A DNA stretch of 64,000 bases from CAWJLS01 sp963843755. Its GTDB lineage: Bacteria; Acidobacteriota; Thermoanaerobaculia; Multivoradales; DATKCC01. The first letter of the stretch is position 1; each line of letters starts with the position of its first letter. The notes under the pieces were generated by a model. It searched no databases. It worked only from the letters and a program-made list of their open reading frames with translations, and was not told the DNA's origin. Shown here in pieces: positions 19,470 through 27,531 of this stretch. The stretch spans positions 186,001 to 250,000 of the forward strand of contig CAWJLS010000002.1 in the NCBI GenBank assembly GCA_963843755.1. The letters run 5' to 3'. Both the position numbers and the translations under genes were made by a program.

Positions 19470-20029
19470 AGCTTGCGGAACAGCCAGGCGCGGACGACCC
19501 GCCAGTGCCGGATCACGGTCGGCTCCGAGACGCCGAGCACCTGCGCCGTCTCGCGGACCGTGAACCCGGCGAAGAAGCGCAGCTCGACGATCGACTCCTT
19601 GAACGGGTCGAAGCCGGCCAGCTCGGTCAACGCTTCGTCCACGGCGAGAAGCTCCGGCGGGTGATGGATCGCCATCACGGTGGCGTTCTCGAGCGGCACC
19701 CGGACCTGTTCCCCGCCGCGCTTGACCCGGTTCTTCGAGCGCGCGTGGTCGACCAGGATGCGCCGCATCATGCGCGCGGCGATCGAGTAGAACTGCTCGC
19801 GGTTGTGCCACTCGACCCGGCGCTGCTCGCTGAGCCGCAGGTAGGTCTCGTGGACCAGCGCCGTGGCGTTCAGGGTGTGGTCCACGCGTTCGCGTCGCAG
19901 CGAACGGTTGGCGACCCGGCGTAGCTCGTCGTACACCAGGGTCATCAACTCGGAGGTCGCCCGGTCTTCGCCGCGGTGCCACGCCCGGAGCGCCGAGGTG
20001 ACCTCGCCTTCGGTCTGGAGATCGGTCAT
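19343..20029 (-). CDS. ECF sigma factor of the Acidobacteria/Pirellula type
   Basis: A 228-residue RNA polymerase sigma factor. Region 2 is seen in LVYDELRRVANRSLRRE, ALVHETYLRL and FYSIAARMMRRILVDHAR. Region 4 is seen in FDPFKESIVELRFFAGFTVR followed by ETAQVLGVSEPTVIRHWRVVRAWL. The length to the end of region 4 (about 195 residues) fits TIGR02999-type factors. The last 35 residues are Ser/Pro/Arg-rich and lie opposite the kinase 3' end, so they look like a read-through tail. ATG 20029 was chosen because the upstream extension has no sigma features. The kinase is the likely regulatory partner. Confidence 0.88.
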   Translation of the reverse strand: MTDLQTEGEVTSALRAWHRGEDRATSELMTLVYDELRRVANRSLRRERVDHTLNATALVHETYLRLSEQRRVEWHNREQFYSIAARMMRRILVDHARSKNRVKRGGEQVRVPLENATVMAIHHPPELLAVDEALTELAGFDPFKESIVELRFFAGFTVRETAQVLGVSEPTVIRHWRVVRAWLFRKLYPSEAGAPRSPSSSPSTAAPADSPRRARTSSSSSTASRTSG

Positions 20030-20133
20030 GGGATGAGCGATTCTACCGGGATCGCTCATGCTCGTGGATGCTTGCGCGGCGAGCTTCTGATCTTCCTCAG
20101 AATCCTCATCTCGCGTCGCCCCGCGGCCGATTC

Positions 20134-20163
20134 TTGACACGTTGCGGCAACGGTCCCTAGCAT
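20134..20163 (+). promoter_or_regulatory. Predicted sigma-70 type promoter for the FadJ-like gene
   Basis: TTGACA at 20134-20139, 18 bp spacing, and TAGCAT at 20158-20163, about 80 bp ahead of the start codon at 20242. It lies in the divergent gap with the ECF sigma gene. Confidence 0.5.
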
Positions 20164-20241
20164 GGTGGGGGAGCCGCTAGGGCTCCCATCCCTCCCCCGC
20201 GCGTCGCACGCCGCGGACACCCACCGGAAAGGACCGCCTCC

Positions 20242-22440
20242 ATGCCCACCACCGCAGAACCTCCCGTCGAGAGCCCCTCCAGCAGTCCGGGCAAGGCCGA
20301 GACGCCGGGCCACCTGACGTTCGCCGACGGCATCGCCTGGCTCGTCCTCGACGACCCGGCCAAGAAGGTCAACACGCTGTCCTCGCGCATGATGGCGTGG
20401 TTCGAGGAGCAGCTCGCCCGGGTCGAGAGCGAGAGCCCCCGGGGGCTGGTGATCCTCTCCGGCAAGCCGGGGACGTTCGTCGCCGGCGCCGACATCGAAG
20501 AGCTCGAGGCGCTCGAAGACACCGACGAGGTACTGGCCCTGCTGCGCCGCGGCCACGCCCTGACCGCCCGTCTGTCGGCGCTGCCTCTGCCGACGGTGGC
20601 GGCGATCGACGGCACCTGCCTGGGCGGCGGCCTGGAGCTGACCCTGGCGTGCGACTCCCGCGTCGCCACGGAGACGGACGCCACCCGCCTCGGTCTGCCG
20701 GAAGTTCAGCTCGGCCTGATCCCCGGGCTGGGCGGCACCCAGCGCCTGCCCCGGCTGATCGGCGTGCCGGACGCCCTCGACCTGATCCTGACGGGCAAGC
20801 GGGTGGCGGCGAAAAAGGCGCTCCGCTTAGGGCTCGTCGACGCCGTCTGCCATCCGGCCGACCTGCGCGACGCGGCGGTGCGGCTGATCGAGCGGGGGAA
20901 GAAGGGCGAGTCCGCCACGAAGGGCGGTCCGAAGAAGCCGCTTGCCAAGCGGGTGGCGGACCTGGCCGCGCGCCTGCCGCTGGCCCGGAAGCTGGTCTAC
21001 GGCAAGGCCCGCGAGACGGTGATGGCCAAGACCGGCGGCCTCTACCCGGCGCCGCTCACCGCCATCGAGATCGTCCACGACGGCATGGAGCTGCCGCTCG
21101 AGCGGGCCCTGGAGCTCGAGTCCGGCGCGTTCGTCGAGCTGGTCACCTCGGAGGTGGCCAAGAGCCTGATGGGCATCTTCTTCATGAAGAACGACGTCGA
21201 CCGCCGAGCGAAGCGGCTCGCCGGCAAGGCGCGGGAGGTGGAGCGCATCGGGGTGCTCGGCGCCGGGCTCATGGGCTCCGGCATCGCCCAGGTGCTCGCC
21301 CAGAAGGGGCGCCAGGTGGTGATGAAGGACCGCGACGACGAGGCGGTCGCCCGGGGCATGAAGAGCGCCTCCAGAGTCTTCGAGGAGCGGGTCGCGCGCC
21401 GCCGCATGACGCCGGTCGAGAAGCGCACCGCCATGGCGCGCATCCACGGCACCTCGGACGACGAGCCCCTGGAGCGGGCCGACTTCGTCATCGAGGCGGT
21501 GTTCGAGGATCTCGGGGTCAAGCGCCAGGTGATCGCCGAGATGGAGGGGGTCTGCCCGGAGCGGATGATCTTCGCCTCCAACACCTCGACCATCCCGATC
21601 GCCGAGCTGGCCAAGGAGGCCGCGCGCCCGGAGCACGTGGTCGGCATGCACTTCTTCTCGCCGGTCCACAAGATGCCGCTGCTCGAGATCATCCGCCAGC
21701 CGAAGACCTCGGAAGAGACCCTCGCCACGACGGTCGGGGTCGGGCTCGAGATGGGCAAGACGGTGATCGTGGTCGACGACGGGCCGGGCTTTTTCACCAG
21801 CCGGGTGCTCGGACCGTTCGTCAACGAGGCGGCGTGGATCCTCTCCGAAGGCGTGCCGATCCGCCGCATCGACCAGGCCATGCGCCGCTGGGGCTGGCCG
21901 GTCGGTCCGCTCGAGCTGCTCGACGAGGTCGGCCTCGACATCGCCCACCACGCCGGCCAGGTGATGGCGCCCTACTTCGGCGACCGGATCGCCGCGCCGC
22001 CCGCCTTCCAGCGGATGATCGACGCCGGCCGCCTGGGCAGGAAGTCCGGCATGGGGTTCTACGACTACGCGGGGGACGAGAAGCAGCCGGACGAGCAGGT
22101 CTACGAGCTGCTCGGCTGGCAGGAGGCCCCGGCCGATCGGCCCGGCTCCGTCACCGACGAAGAGATCACCGAGCGCTGCTGGCTCCAGATGCTCAACGAG
22201 ACCGCCCGGTGCATCGAGGACGGCGTGATCGAGAACCCCACCGACATCGACATCGGGGTGATCTTCGGCTTCGGCTTCCCGCCGTTCCGCGGCGGCATCC
22301 TGAAGCAGGCCGACCGCATGGGTCTCCCCGCCGTGGTCGAGGCGCTGGACGGCTACGCGAAACGCTACGGCAAACGGCTCGAACCGGCCGGGCTGCTCCG
22401 GCAGATGGCGGCGGCGGGGAAGGGGTTCCACTCCAAATGA
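20242..22440 (+). CDS. fadJ: Bifunctional enoyl-CoA hydratase / 3-hydroxyacyl-CoA dehydrogenase
   Basis: A 732-residue fatty-acid beta-oxidation enzyme. The N-terminal crotonase domain has the oxyanion-hole segment FVAGADIEELEAL, the GTCLGGGLELTLACD motif and GLPEVQLGLIPGLGGTQRLP. A linker leads to the NAD-binding domain (IGVLGAGLMGSGIAQVLAQK, about residue 335). The dehydrogenase catalytic region HFFSPVHKMPLLEI and the C-terminal 3HCDH domain ending GFPPFRGGILKQADR complete the family plan. It makes 3-ketoacyl-CoA from enoyl-CoA. No thiolase (fadA/fadI) is next to it in this window. A small membrane protein is coupled downstream. Confidence 0.92.
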   Translation: MPTTAEPPVESPSSSPGKAETPGHLTFADGIAWLVLDDPAKKVNTLSSRMMAWFEEQLARVESESPRGLVILSGKPGTFVAGADIEELEALEDTDEVLALLRRGHALTARLSALPLPTVAAIDGTCLGGGLELTLACDSRVATETDATRLGLPEVQLGLIPGLGGTQRLPRLIGVPDALDLILTGKRVAAKKALRLGLVDAVCHPADLRDAAVRLIERGKKGESATKGGPKKPLAKRVADLAARLPLARKLVYGKARETVMAKTGGLYPAPLTAIEIVHDGMELPLERALELESGAFVELVTSEVAKSLMGIFFMKNDVDRRAKRLAGKAREVERIGVLGAGLMGSGIAQVLAQKGRQVVMKDRDDEAVARGMKSASRVFEERVARRRMTPVEKRTAMARIHGTSDDEPLERADFVIEAVFEDLGVKRQVIAEMEGVCPERMIFASNTSTIPIAELAKEAARPEHVVGMHFFSPVHKMPLLEIIRQPKTSEETLATTVGVGLEMGKTVIVVDDGPGFFTSRVLGPFVNEAAWILSEGVPIRRIDQAMRRWGWPVGPLELLDEVGLDIAHHAGQVMAPYFGDRIAAPPAFQRMIDAGRLGRKSGMGFYDYAGDEKQPDEQVYELLGWQEAPADRPGSVTDEEITERCWLQMLNETARCIEDGVIENPTDIDIGVIFGFGFPPFRGGILKQADRMGLPAVVEALDGYAKRYGKRLEPAGLLRQMAAAGKGFHSK

Positions 22441-22622
22441 TCTTCGCCGCCACCCTGTTCATCGCCTTCACCATCCTCGCCACCGCGGGCCTCTGCTGGG
22501 TCCTCTGGTACCACTACGGCTGGAAAGTGGCGGCCATCTGGTCGACGCTCCTGTTCTTCGGCTTCGTCGTCCTCGGCTGGTTCGTCTGGTGGATCTTGAG
22601 CACCCAGGCGAGCGGGCTCTGA
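22437..22622 (+). CDS. Small two-helix membrane protein
   Basis: A 61-residue protein whose ATG overlaps the fadJ stop (ATGA), so it is probably made from the same message. Two hydrophobic helices are visible: FAATLFIAFTILATAGLCWV, and WSTLLFFGFVVLGWFVWWIL after a short WYHYGWK loop. I do not recognise the family. The coupling suggests a membrane role linked to fatty-acid oxidation, which is inference. Confidence 0.6.
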   Translation: MIFAATLFIAFTILATAGLCWVLWYHYGWKVAAIWSTLLFFGFVVLGWFVWWILSTQASGL

Positions 22623-22649
22623 CACGGCGACCAGTCCCCGGACGGAAAC

Positions 22650-22680
22650 GGCCGGGCCCTCCGAAGAGGAGCCCGGCCGA
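22650..22680. terminator. Hairpin between convergent genes
   Basis: The perfect 9-bp inverted repeat CGGCCGGGC (22650-22658) and GCCCGGCCG (22672-22680) has a 13-base loop. It lies between the small membrane gene and the convergent di-heme gene, so it may stop transcription from either side. No poly-T run is present. Confidence 0.6.
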
Positions 22681-22701
22681 TGGATCGAAACTGTCAGCCC
22701 T

Positions 22702-24456
22702 CTAGGGGGCTGGCGGCACAGAGAGCGACTCCAGGAACTCGATCAGCAAGTCTTGCTCGGGGGTCGAGAGCGCCTGGAAGGCATTCACCTGCCCGATCGC
22801 CTCGCCATCGTTGTTGTTGCCGAGCGGGCCGTCGTGCATGAGGATGGCTTCCTCGAGGGTCCGCGCGCGGCCGTCGTGGAGCCACGGACCGTTGTCGGCC
22901 ACGCCCCACAGCTTGGTGGTCAGCCACTTCTCGTTGGGGATGTCGTTGCCCCCGTCGTCGGCCTGGGCCGGCGCCACCTGCGCCAGGTACTTGCCCAGGT
23001 CGTGGCGCTTGAGGTCGCTGTAGAGCGGCACGTTGACCGACAAGTCCAGGTTGGCGGGGAGCCGCGGCCCGAACTCGGGCGGCAGCGTGCCCGGGTTGGT
23101 CAGGTCGATGCAGTAGAAGCCGCTCGGGCAGACCGCCAGGAGGCCCTTGGCCGCCGCGTCGGCCGTCTTCTGCGCGTCGATGGTCGCGAGCGCCGGATGC
23201 CGGGTGGCCTCCACCTCGGAGAAGCTACCCAGGCTCGGGGTGCTGCCGTAGATCGAGGTGTCCGGGCAGCCCTCCGCCGGATGGGCGAGCTGGATGCGGA
23301 ACAGCGGCTGCGGCCGGGTCCTGAGGGCCGGGATGTGGCACTTCGCGCAGCCGATCTCCTTGAAGATCTCCGCACCCTTCGGAGCGGGGCCGGCGCTGGG
23401 CGTGACCGGTGGCCGCAGCATGCCGGTGAACGCCGTCAAGGCCGCCACGTTACCCAGCGACTGCTGGATCTGGAGGCTCTGCTCGTTGGCGGCGAAGGAG
23501 ATGTTGTCCACCGCCATCTCGTTCCGGTAGGTGTCCAGGTCGCAGTCGGTGTTCATGCCCACGACCTCGACCGGCTGCATGCTGAAGTGGAAGTCGAGGG
23601 CGCTCTTGCAGAAGCTCCGGAGCGTCGCCGTCACGCCCTTGTGCTGGAACGGCCGGACGATCAGATCCTGGGAGATACCCACGACGTGGGTGACGTCGCG
23701 CACCGGGCTGTTGCAGTAGATGTCCGGGCAGGTGACGGTGAGGAAGCCGTAGTCGACCCCCTTGGCGACCAGGTGGGTCGTGATCGGAGTGCCCGGGTTC
23801 TGGACGGCAAGGGTCAGGGCGTCCGCCTCGAGCTGCTGGAGGATGCCGGTCATCTCGATGGCCAGCTCCTGCACGTAGCCGGTGCCGAAGGCCTTCGGCG
23901 GCACCCGCACGACGTGGGTGAGGCGCGCCTTGCTCACCTGGTCCTGGGTCAGGATGATCGCGCTCGGGAAGAACTGGTTGGACAAGAGGACGGAGGCGAA
24001 GTCCGCGGAGCCGCCGACGCCGCCCGGCTTCTGGGTGCGGTGCAGCTCCTCGGGTGGCACGTACGTACCGGCGGAGTTGTGGCAGCCGAAGCAGTCCTGG
24101 GAGTCGATGCCGTTGACCCGCAGGAACGGGATGTCGGTGCCCGGGCCGGTGACCGCGGAGGCCCACTGGGCCAGGCGCTGACCCGACCGGGGGCCGTTGA
24201 CCCCCTCGCCGTGCCCGTCCTGGGTGATGTAGGCGGCGGCGAAGAACTGGCGGCCCGACTGAACCACCTCGTTCGGGGTGTAGGCGCCGAGGTCGAGCTG
24301 GTCCTGCTCGATGGAGACGGCGGAGGTGACCACCCGCTCCTGGGCGAGCGCCAAGCCGGCGGTGCCGAGGGCGATCACCAAGACGGCGAAGGCGATCAGG
24401 TACGGAGTGACGGTGTGACGGGAGGCGGATATGGGATGGGTTGTCGAGCGAGTCAA
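22702..24456 (-). CDS. Di-heme oxidoreductase (DHOR / putative thiol oxidoreductase family)
   Basis: A 584-residue exported c-type cytochrome of the COG3488 group. The membrane/signal segment is PYLIAFAVLVIALGTAGLAL. Two heme sites are visible: CFGCH at residues 122-126 and CAKCH at 370-374. The MauG-like C-terminal part carries TTKLWGVADNGPWLHDGRAR. I chose TTG 24456 because AAAGGAG lies six bases upstream on the minus strand and the signal peptide then starts near residue 18. The longer frame to 24630 covers the promoter. Electron partner and substrate unknown. Confidence 0.85.
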   Translation of the reverse strand: MTRSTTHPISASRHTVTPYLIAFAVLVIALGTAGLALAQERVVTSAVSIEQDQLDLGAYTPNEVVQSGRQFFAAAYITQDGHGEGVNGPRSGQRLAQWASAVTGPGTDIPFLRVNGIDSQDCFGCHNSAGTYVPPEELHRTQKPGGVGGSADFASVLLSNQFFPSAIILTQDQVSKARLTHVVRVPPKAFGTGYVQELAIEMTGILQQLEADALTLAVQNPGTPITTHLVAKGVDYGFLTVTCPDIYCNSPVRDVTHVVGISQDLIVRPFQHKGVTATLRSFCKSALDFHFSMQPVEVVGMNTDCDLDTYRNEMAVDNISFAANEQSLQIQQSLGNVAALTAFTGMLRPPVTPSAGPAPKGAEIFKEIGCAKCHIPALRTRPQPLFRIQLAHPAEGCPDTSIYGSTPSLGSFSEVEATRHPALATIDAQKTADAAAKGLLAVCPSGFYCIDLTNPGTLPPEFGPRLPANLDLSVNVPLYSDLKRHDLGKYLAQVAPAQADDGGNDIPNEKWLTTKLWGVADNGPWLHDGRARTLEEAILMHDGPLGNNNDGEAIGQVNAFQALSTPEQDLLIEFLESLSVPPAP

Positions 24457-24599
24457 ACCAGGCTCCTTTGTCACCGGAGTGAGGACTCGTGGAGCCGGGC
24501 CTGGGCCCAGTATACCCACCGTCCGGTGGAAGCCCACGAGGCCGGTAGGGGCTGTCGCCAACGGCAGCCCGAAGAACGGACTTTTCCTGATTAAGAAGA

Positions 24600-24661
24600 A
24601 TAGACAGATCGAGCGGAATGTGTATGTCAACCAGACGTCACGACACGTGGACTCGTTGACA
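24600..24661. promoter_or_regulatory. Inverted TTGACA boxes upstream of the di-heme gene
   Basis: The inverted repeat TGTCAAC (24625-24631) and GTTGACA (24655-24661) has a 23-bp gap. On the minus strand, TTGACA with 18 bp spacing to TGTCTA (24601-24606) is a plausible promoter for the di-heme oxidoreductase. The symmetric layout could also be an operator. Confidence 0.45.
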
Positions 24662-24780
24662 TTTCGGCGCGAGGTCCGCCCTGCGCGCGATGCCCCACGA
24701 CCACCCGGAAACCGATGGGACCCACGCTTCGGCTCCCGGGCGGGTGAGGAACGGGCGGGGAAGGCCCCCGCCCGGTACCC

Positions 24781-25230
24781 TCACGCGTCCGGGATCTCCG
24801 GCTCGACGAGTTGGGCGAGCTGGGCGAGCGACTCCTGCCAGCCCAGGTAGCACATTTCGACCGGGATCATCTCCGGCAGCCCCTCCTGGACGATGGTCAG
24901 CTCGGTGCCGCAGGAGACCTGCGCGAGCGTGATCTTCGTCTCCATCGTGCCGGGCAGGTTCGGGTCGTCGAACGCGTCGGTGTAGCGGATCGTCTCGTTC
25001 GGCACCAGCTCGAGGTACTCGCCGCCGAAGGAGTGTCCGTTGCCCGTCCCGAAATTGGAGAACGACATCCTGTACGTCCCGCCGACCCGGGCGTCCAGGT
25101 GGTGGACCGTGCAGGTGAATCCATACGGCGGCAGCCACTTGGCCATGGCGGCGGGCTCGAGGAACGCCCGGTAGACGCGCTCCGGGTTGGCTTTGAGGAC
25201 ACGGTGAAGTCGGACGGTTCCGGTAGGCAT
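24781..25230 (-). CDS. SRPBCC (AHSA1-type) domain protein
   Basis: A 149-residue START-like fold protein. The N-terminal HRVLKANPERVYRAFLEPAA and AMAKWLPPYGFTCTVHHLD match the AHSA1 pattern, as do the GGTYRMSFSN strand and the C-terminal helix WQESLAQLAQLVEPEIP. These domains bind hydrophobic ligands or co-chaperone partners; the ligand here is unknown. ATG 25230 has GGAG a short distance upstream. Confidence 0.85.
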   Translation of the reverse strand: MPTGTVRLHRVLKANPERVYRAFLEPAAMAKWLPPYGFTCTVHHLDARVGGTYRMSFSNFGTGNGHSFGGEYLELVPNETIRYTDAFDDPNLPGTMETKITLAQVSCGTELTIVQEGLPEMIPVEMCYLGWQESLAQLAQLVEPEIPDA

Positions 25231-25395
25231 GGGGTGCTCTCCTTTCAGGGTCTTCCAGGGTTCGTCCCGCGGCGGATCACCGGCGTTCCGGCTCCGCTCG
25301 GCAGGCGGTTCTGTCCCTTGGTCGAACGCGGGGGCTCGAAATCGACATCGCGGCCCAGGACCTGACCGCGAGGTCGTCCTGAACGTCGACATCTT

Positions 25396-25519
25396 AGAGG
25401 CCGCGGATCCTGCTGGAGAGCCCGGAAGCCGAGCGCCGAGAGCTTGTCACCAAGACCAGGCACCAAGATCAACTGGGGCGAGCTCGTGGAGTACGCCGAG
25501 GAGCACGACCTCCCGTAGG
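25396..25519 (+). pseudogene. Degraded gene fragment ending at a palindrome
   Basis: A plus-strand stretch reads ESPEAERRELVTKTR in one frame and then KINWGELVEYAEEHDLP with a stop at 25516-25518 in another frame. Both pieces look protein-like and a single-base slip would join them. It appears to be the C-terminal remnant of a small gene. Family not recognised. Confidence 0.35.
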
Positions 25520-25556
25520 AGTCTGCGCGGCAAGAACACATCGCCGCGCAGACTCC
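25518..25556. repeat. Palindrome made of two IS1182-type ends
   Basis: The perfect 14-bp inverted repeat GGAGTCTGCGCGGC (25518-25531) and GCCGCGCAGACTCC (25543-25556) surrounds 11 bp. The arms match the terminal repeats of the complete IS at 48388-49942. It may be a very small non-autonomous remnant or a solo end pair. It could also fold as a terminator. Confidence 0.7.
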
Positions 25557-25630
25557 CGGCGGGCCGTACCACCGCGCCGGTGAGCGAGCGTTACGGCAGG
25601 AAGCCCTGCCGGTCGAAGAGTCCGGAGAGG

Positions 25631-26080
25631 TCACTGCTCTCCGGGGACGCCCCCTCGAGCCGGTAGTACTTCGCTGAAGCAGGTCGTCTCGTCGATGCAC
25701 GCCGGTTCCGGTGTACCGGAGATCCCGAGACCCAGCGAGAAGGAGTTGGGTGGCAAGGCACCCAGGTCGAGCTCGAACCTGGCCTGGTTCCCGGAGCTCC
25801 AGCTCCCCCCGGCCTCCGGGAGGCGATCCAGGCGCGCGGCCCAGGCGAAGCTACCTGCGTCCGGATCGGTGAGCTGGAGGTTGATCGCGTCGTTCGTGCT
25901 CCCGGAACCGATGGCCCGCGCCCAGGTCGAACCGACTGTCACCGTCCAGGTCGAAGTCGGCGGCGACCACCGTCGTCGGCCCACCTCCCACGTTCACCGG
26001 CCTGGTGAACAGAAAGTCCACCTCCGTGGACGCCCGGAGGGCCGCGGGCACCGCCTGTGGGATAGCGCACCAACTACCCG
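25631..26080 (-). pseudogene. Possible frameshifted fragment of an FG-GAP-like secreted protein
   Basis: On the minus strand one frame reads TVVAADFDLDGDSRFDLG, an FG-GAP/VCBS-like calcium loop. The next part continues better in another frame (TNDAINLQLTDPDAGSFAWA, then FELDLGALPPNSFSLGLG and CIDETTCFSE). No start codon with a ribosome site is visible. It looks like the decayed tail of an exported repeat protein. Confidence 0.3.
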
Positions 26081-26189
26081 ACCGAGTGCCGCGGGGGGAG
26101 TAAGAAGTACGCGCGTTGAGTCTGGTACCGACACCACGGCGCCGTACGCGGGGCGAAGAGTGCGACACTGGGGCTGGAAGGAGAAACCC

Positions 26190-26375
26190 GTGGAGATGGA
26201 AGAGATCGAGGTCCGGTGCCCCACCTGCGGGGAGGTCAACCAGGTGGGGCTCGAGTGGAGCTTCAGCGGCGAGCTGGTCCAGGACTGCTGGGTCTGCTGC
26301 CGGCCGATCCACCTCAGGGTCTGGCGGGACGAGTGGGGCGACCCGCAGGTCCGGGCGGAGCGGGAGGACGGCTGA
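26190..26375 (+). CDS. CPXCG-motif cysteine-rich protein
   Basis: A 61-residue protein with two zinc-knuckle pairs: CPTCGE near the start and CWVCCRP about 24 residues later. This is the pattern of the CPXCG family of small metal-binding proteins of unknown role. GTG 26190 has AAGGAG (26178-26183) six bases upstream; ATG 26196 is the alternative. Confidence 0.75.
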   Translation: MEMEEIEVRCPTCGEVNQVGLEWSFSGELVQDCWVCCRPIHLRVWRDEWGDPQVRAEREDG

Positions 26376-26503
26376 GGGCAGCGGCGTGTCCTCGGCACCG
26401 GTGAACGGGGAGGTGGGAATGCCCTGCCGGGTTCGTTCCGGATCGGCCATCGCGGGCAGCTTGCAGCAGGCGTCGAGAGCCTGAGTGGCACCAAGCGCGC
26501 GCG

Positions 26504-26662
26504 CTACCGCTCCTTGGGGTGCTGCGCACGCTGGCCCAGGTGGGCCTCGATCTCGGCGAAGACCTCCTCGGCGGGCCGACCCTCGCCCCGGTCGAGCGAC
26601 GCGAATCCCGCGTCGATCATCTCGCGGAGGCGATCGAGCGTGCTATTTCGCGAGGAGTCCAT
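26504..26662 (-). CDS. Small antitoxin-like protein
   Basis: A 52-residue acidic helical protein from ATG 26662: STLDRLREMIDAGFASLDRG, then GRPAEEVFAEIEAHLGQ. The LDRGEG and VFAEIEAHL pattern resembles ParD-type and stability-module antitoxins. It overlaps the 3' end of the next upstream gene by 20 bp, so the two are probably one unit. No adjacent ParE toxin is seen, so its partner may be lost. Confidence 0.55.
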   Translation of the reverse strand: MDSSRNSTLDRLREMIDAGFASLDRGEGRPAEEVFAEIEAHLGQRAQHPKER

Positions 26663-26873
26663 CCCGTCTCCACCCGCTCAACAGGAACTCCCAGAAAGCT
26701 CGCCGGCGTCCGAGGCGGGGTGCGAGCTCCTCCCAGCGCCGCTCGACCTCCTCCGGTGTCGTGAACATCCACACCTCCGTGTCCCGTGCTTCCCGGAGGA
26801 TCTTGGCGAGCAGGCGCGTGCGTTCCGCCTGGGACCCGGCCTCCAGCCGGCGGCGCAGCTCAGCCACCGTCAT
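26643..26873 (-). CDS. Hypothetical small protein, N-terminus uncertain
   Basis: A 76-residue helical protein from ATG 26873 (MTVAELRRRLEAGSQAERTR). It contains REARDTEVWMFTTPEEVERR and ends FWEFLLSGWRRDGLLAK. The coding signal continues upstream to DPDSVPYFLWDEP without an ATG or GTG. The natural start seems to be at about 26912, where a CTG stands in place of a start codon. That point abuts a sequencing-adapter-like 12-mer. It overlaps the antitoxin-like gene and is probably coupled to it. Confidence 0.55.
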   Translation of the reverse strand: MTVAELRRRLEAGSQAERTRLLAKILREARDTEVWMFTTPEEVERRWEELAPRLGRRRAFWEFLLSGWRRDGLLAK

Positions 26874-27074
26874 CGGCTCGTCCCAGAGGAAATACGGGAC
26901 GGAGTCGGGATCTGTCAGATCGGAAGAGAGCGGACGGCTCTCGGTGGGCGCAGCTCCTCGCATCGTGGACCGCAGTACAGCGGTCGGTTTTCGCTGGGTT
27001 GCGTGGGAGCCCAACGCCAGGAGCCGGGCGCGAAGCCCTGCCAGCGAGGAAGCGGAGCAGGGGATCGCGGAGAT

Positions 27075-27402
27075 TCAGGGGAGCCGCTGTTCGAGCCGCT
27101 CCCGCAGGCCCTCGGCGGGGAAGCGCGCCTTGTACCGCTCCCGGACCGCCTCGGCCACACGGTGTCGCCGTTCGAGGTAGTCCTCGATCTCCTCTCGGTG
27201 CCGGAGAGAGTAGGCGATGGCGGCGTAGACGTCGGCGAGCTGAAGGGCGGAGTAGTCCTGGGCGATCTGCTCGGGGGTCGAGCCGTGTCTGGACGCCGTC
27301 AGAACCGTATCCAGTGTGTGTGACCCGAGTCCCGCCGACGTGGATGACGCCGTCAGCGTCTTCGCTCAGGGGGATGGGCTCGGTTCTTGTCAGCGGTGCC
27401 AT
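27075..27402 (-). pseudogene. DUF433 antitoxin-like gene, frameshifted
   Basis: ATG 27402 begins with the DUF433 signature EPIPLSEDADGVIHVGGTRV. The rest of the domain (LDTVLTASRHGSTPEQIAQD, LADVYAAIAYSLRHREEIED and YLERRHRVAEAV) is in another frame, ending at 27075. The switch falls in a GT repeat (27314-27322). DUF433 proteins usually pair with PIN-like DUF5615 toxins; none is present here. Confidence 0.7.
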
Positions 27403-27531
27403 GCGGTTCTCCTCGACGAGCGTCTATCGATTGCAGCCGGCGCGGGCTTGACGAAAGCGGGCCCGGGGGCCGAGCGACACCATGGTGACGGAACTGTCCG
27501 CTACCGGGTGGCTGGAGCCGCCTGCTGGCTT

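Noticed and set aside
20827..22431. 534-codon minus-strand frame opposite fadJ
   Set aside because: His/Asp/Arg-rich shadow of a well-defined enzyme gene.
24457..24630. Longer N-terminus for the di-heme protein
   Set aside because: It would cover the promoter boxes. TTG 24456 has a good ribosome site and a normal signal peptide.
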